From: Clostridia bacterium
GTDB lineage: Bacteria > Bacillota > Clostridia > UMGS1883
DNA length: 8,040 bases
Assembly: GCA_017441965.1 (NCBI GenBank)
Contig: JAFSBF010000017.1
Location: forward strand, 1 to 8,040
Direction of reading: 5' to 3'
In this document: in pieces, positions 7,495 through 8,040 of the stretch
Numbering within the stretch: position 1 is the first letter of the stretch
Layout: each line of letters opens with the position of its first letter
The notes under the pieces: model-generated
Seen by the model: only the letters and a program-made list of their open reading frames with translations
What the model was told of the DNA's origin: nothing
Databases searched by the model: none
Translations under genes and position numbers: made by a program

Positions 7495-8040
7495 ATGAAG
7501 ACATTTTTTAAAAGGCACGCAGGTCTTCTTAAAAAAGACCTTATAGTAAACAAGGGAATTTACTTTATGCTTATTCCCGTGGTTGTATACTATTTTATAT
7601 TCCATTACTGGCCTATGTACGGTGCACTGATTGCATTTAAGGACTATACGCCAAAGCTTGGCGTTGCGGGAAGCCCGTGGGTTGGGATGAAGCATTTTAT
7701 AAACTTCTTCCAAAGCCCGTCCTTCCTCACAGTGCTTGGTAACACCGTTAGAATAAGCCTGACTACACTGCTGTGGAACTTTCCTGCACCGATTATTCTT
7801 GCGCTCCTTATAAACGAGCTTAAGAGCGCAAAGTTTGCAAAGGTTGTGCAGACGTGTACATATCTTCCGCACTTTATCTCACTTATAGTAGTGTGCGGTA
7901 TGGTAAAGGATTTTACAAGGGATACGGGAATTATTACCTATATCTTATCCTTCTTTGGTGTACCGAAGGTTTCACTGCTCGGATATCCGCAGTATTTCCT
8001 GCCGATATATGTCGGCTCTGCCATATGGCAGCAGGTGGGA
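7495..8040 (+). CDS. Carbohydrate ABC transporter permease, MalF/LplB (YteP) type, 3'-truncated
   Basis: An ATG at 7495 opens a frame that runs without a stop to the window edge, giving 182 codons of a protein normally about 300-320 residues long. It is the partner permease of the importer. Family signatures are FHYWPMYGALIAFKDY (36-51), GSPWVGMKHF (59-68), NFPAPIILALLINE (95-108) and a VVQTCTYLPHFIS segment (117-129), all matching LplB/YteP permeases closely. Membrane segments are seen near 21-38, 83-107 and 122-137, and a fourth begins near 168. The ATPase-docking EAA loop would lie beyond the window. The gene is 5 bases downstream of the LplC-type permease gene. The order binding protein, LplC-type, LplB-type reverses the more usual permease order. 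The truncation is only the window edge, since no frameshift is seen. Confidence -1.
   Translation, partial: MKTFFKRHAGLLKKDLIVNKGIYFMLIPVVVYYFIFHYWPMYGALIAFKDYTPKLGVAGSPWVGMKHFINFFQSPSFLTVLGNTVRISLTTLLWNFPAPIILALLINELKSAKFAKVVQTCTYLPHFISLIVVCGMVKDFTRDTGIITYILSFFGVPKVSLLGYPQYFLPIYVGSAIWQQVG

Noticed and set aside
7100..7872. Two long minus-strand open frames (7100-7504 and 7429-7872)
   Set aside because: They lie opposite well-recognised permease genes, have Cys/Arg/His-rich composition without any domain, and lack convincing ribosome binding sites. They are shadows of the coding strand.

Overview
The window reads as a single plus-strand operon fragment from a Gram-positive, moderately AT-rich bacterium. 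Class Clostridia is most likely, perhaps an Oscillospirales- or Monoglobus-like gut anaerobe. This rests on two S-layer homology (SLH) proteins, a lipobox-type solute-binding lipoprotein, LplB/LplC-type sugar permeases and strong purine-rich ribosome binding sites. The genus cannot be fixed from the sequence. There are five genes: the first is cut at its 5' end, the last is cut at its 3' end, and three are complete. No gap between genes exceeds 20 bases, and I see no terminator, RNA gene, mobile element or CRISPR array.

Positions 1-2179 hold the C-terminal part of a large exported protein. It has an Ig-like module, a beta module with a YLWNS..MQPIA signature, another Ig-like module, a helical region, a Pro/Gly9 linker and three SLH domains. 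Positions 2180-4972 encode a complete 930-residue exported protein with a signal peptide, three SLH domains and about 750 residues of unrecognised, beta-rich sequence. The two genes share a reading frame and are separated only by a TAA stop, so six SLH modules lie nearly back to back in the DNA.

Positions 4993-8040 encode the core of a CUT1-type (LplABC/YtcQ-YtcP-YteP-like) carbohydrate ABC importer: a solute-binding lipoprotein, a MalG/LplC-type permease and a MalF/LplB-type permease that runs off the window end. No ATPase is present. Such importers commonly share a housekeeping MsmX-type ATPase encoded elsewhere.

The layout suggests a surface glycan-use locus. The SLH proteins would sit on the cell-wall polymer and display binding or catalytic modules, the lipoprotein would capture released oligosaccharides, and the permeases would import them. 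Families are recognised from sequence pattern. The substrate, the operon structure and the upstream catalytic domain are inferences.
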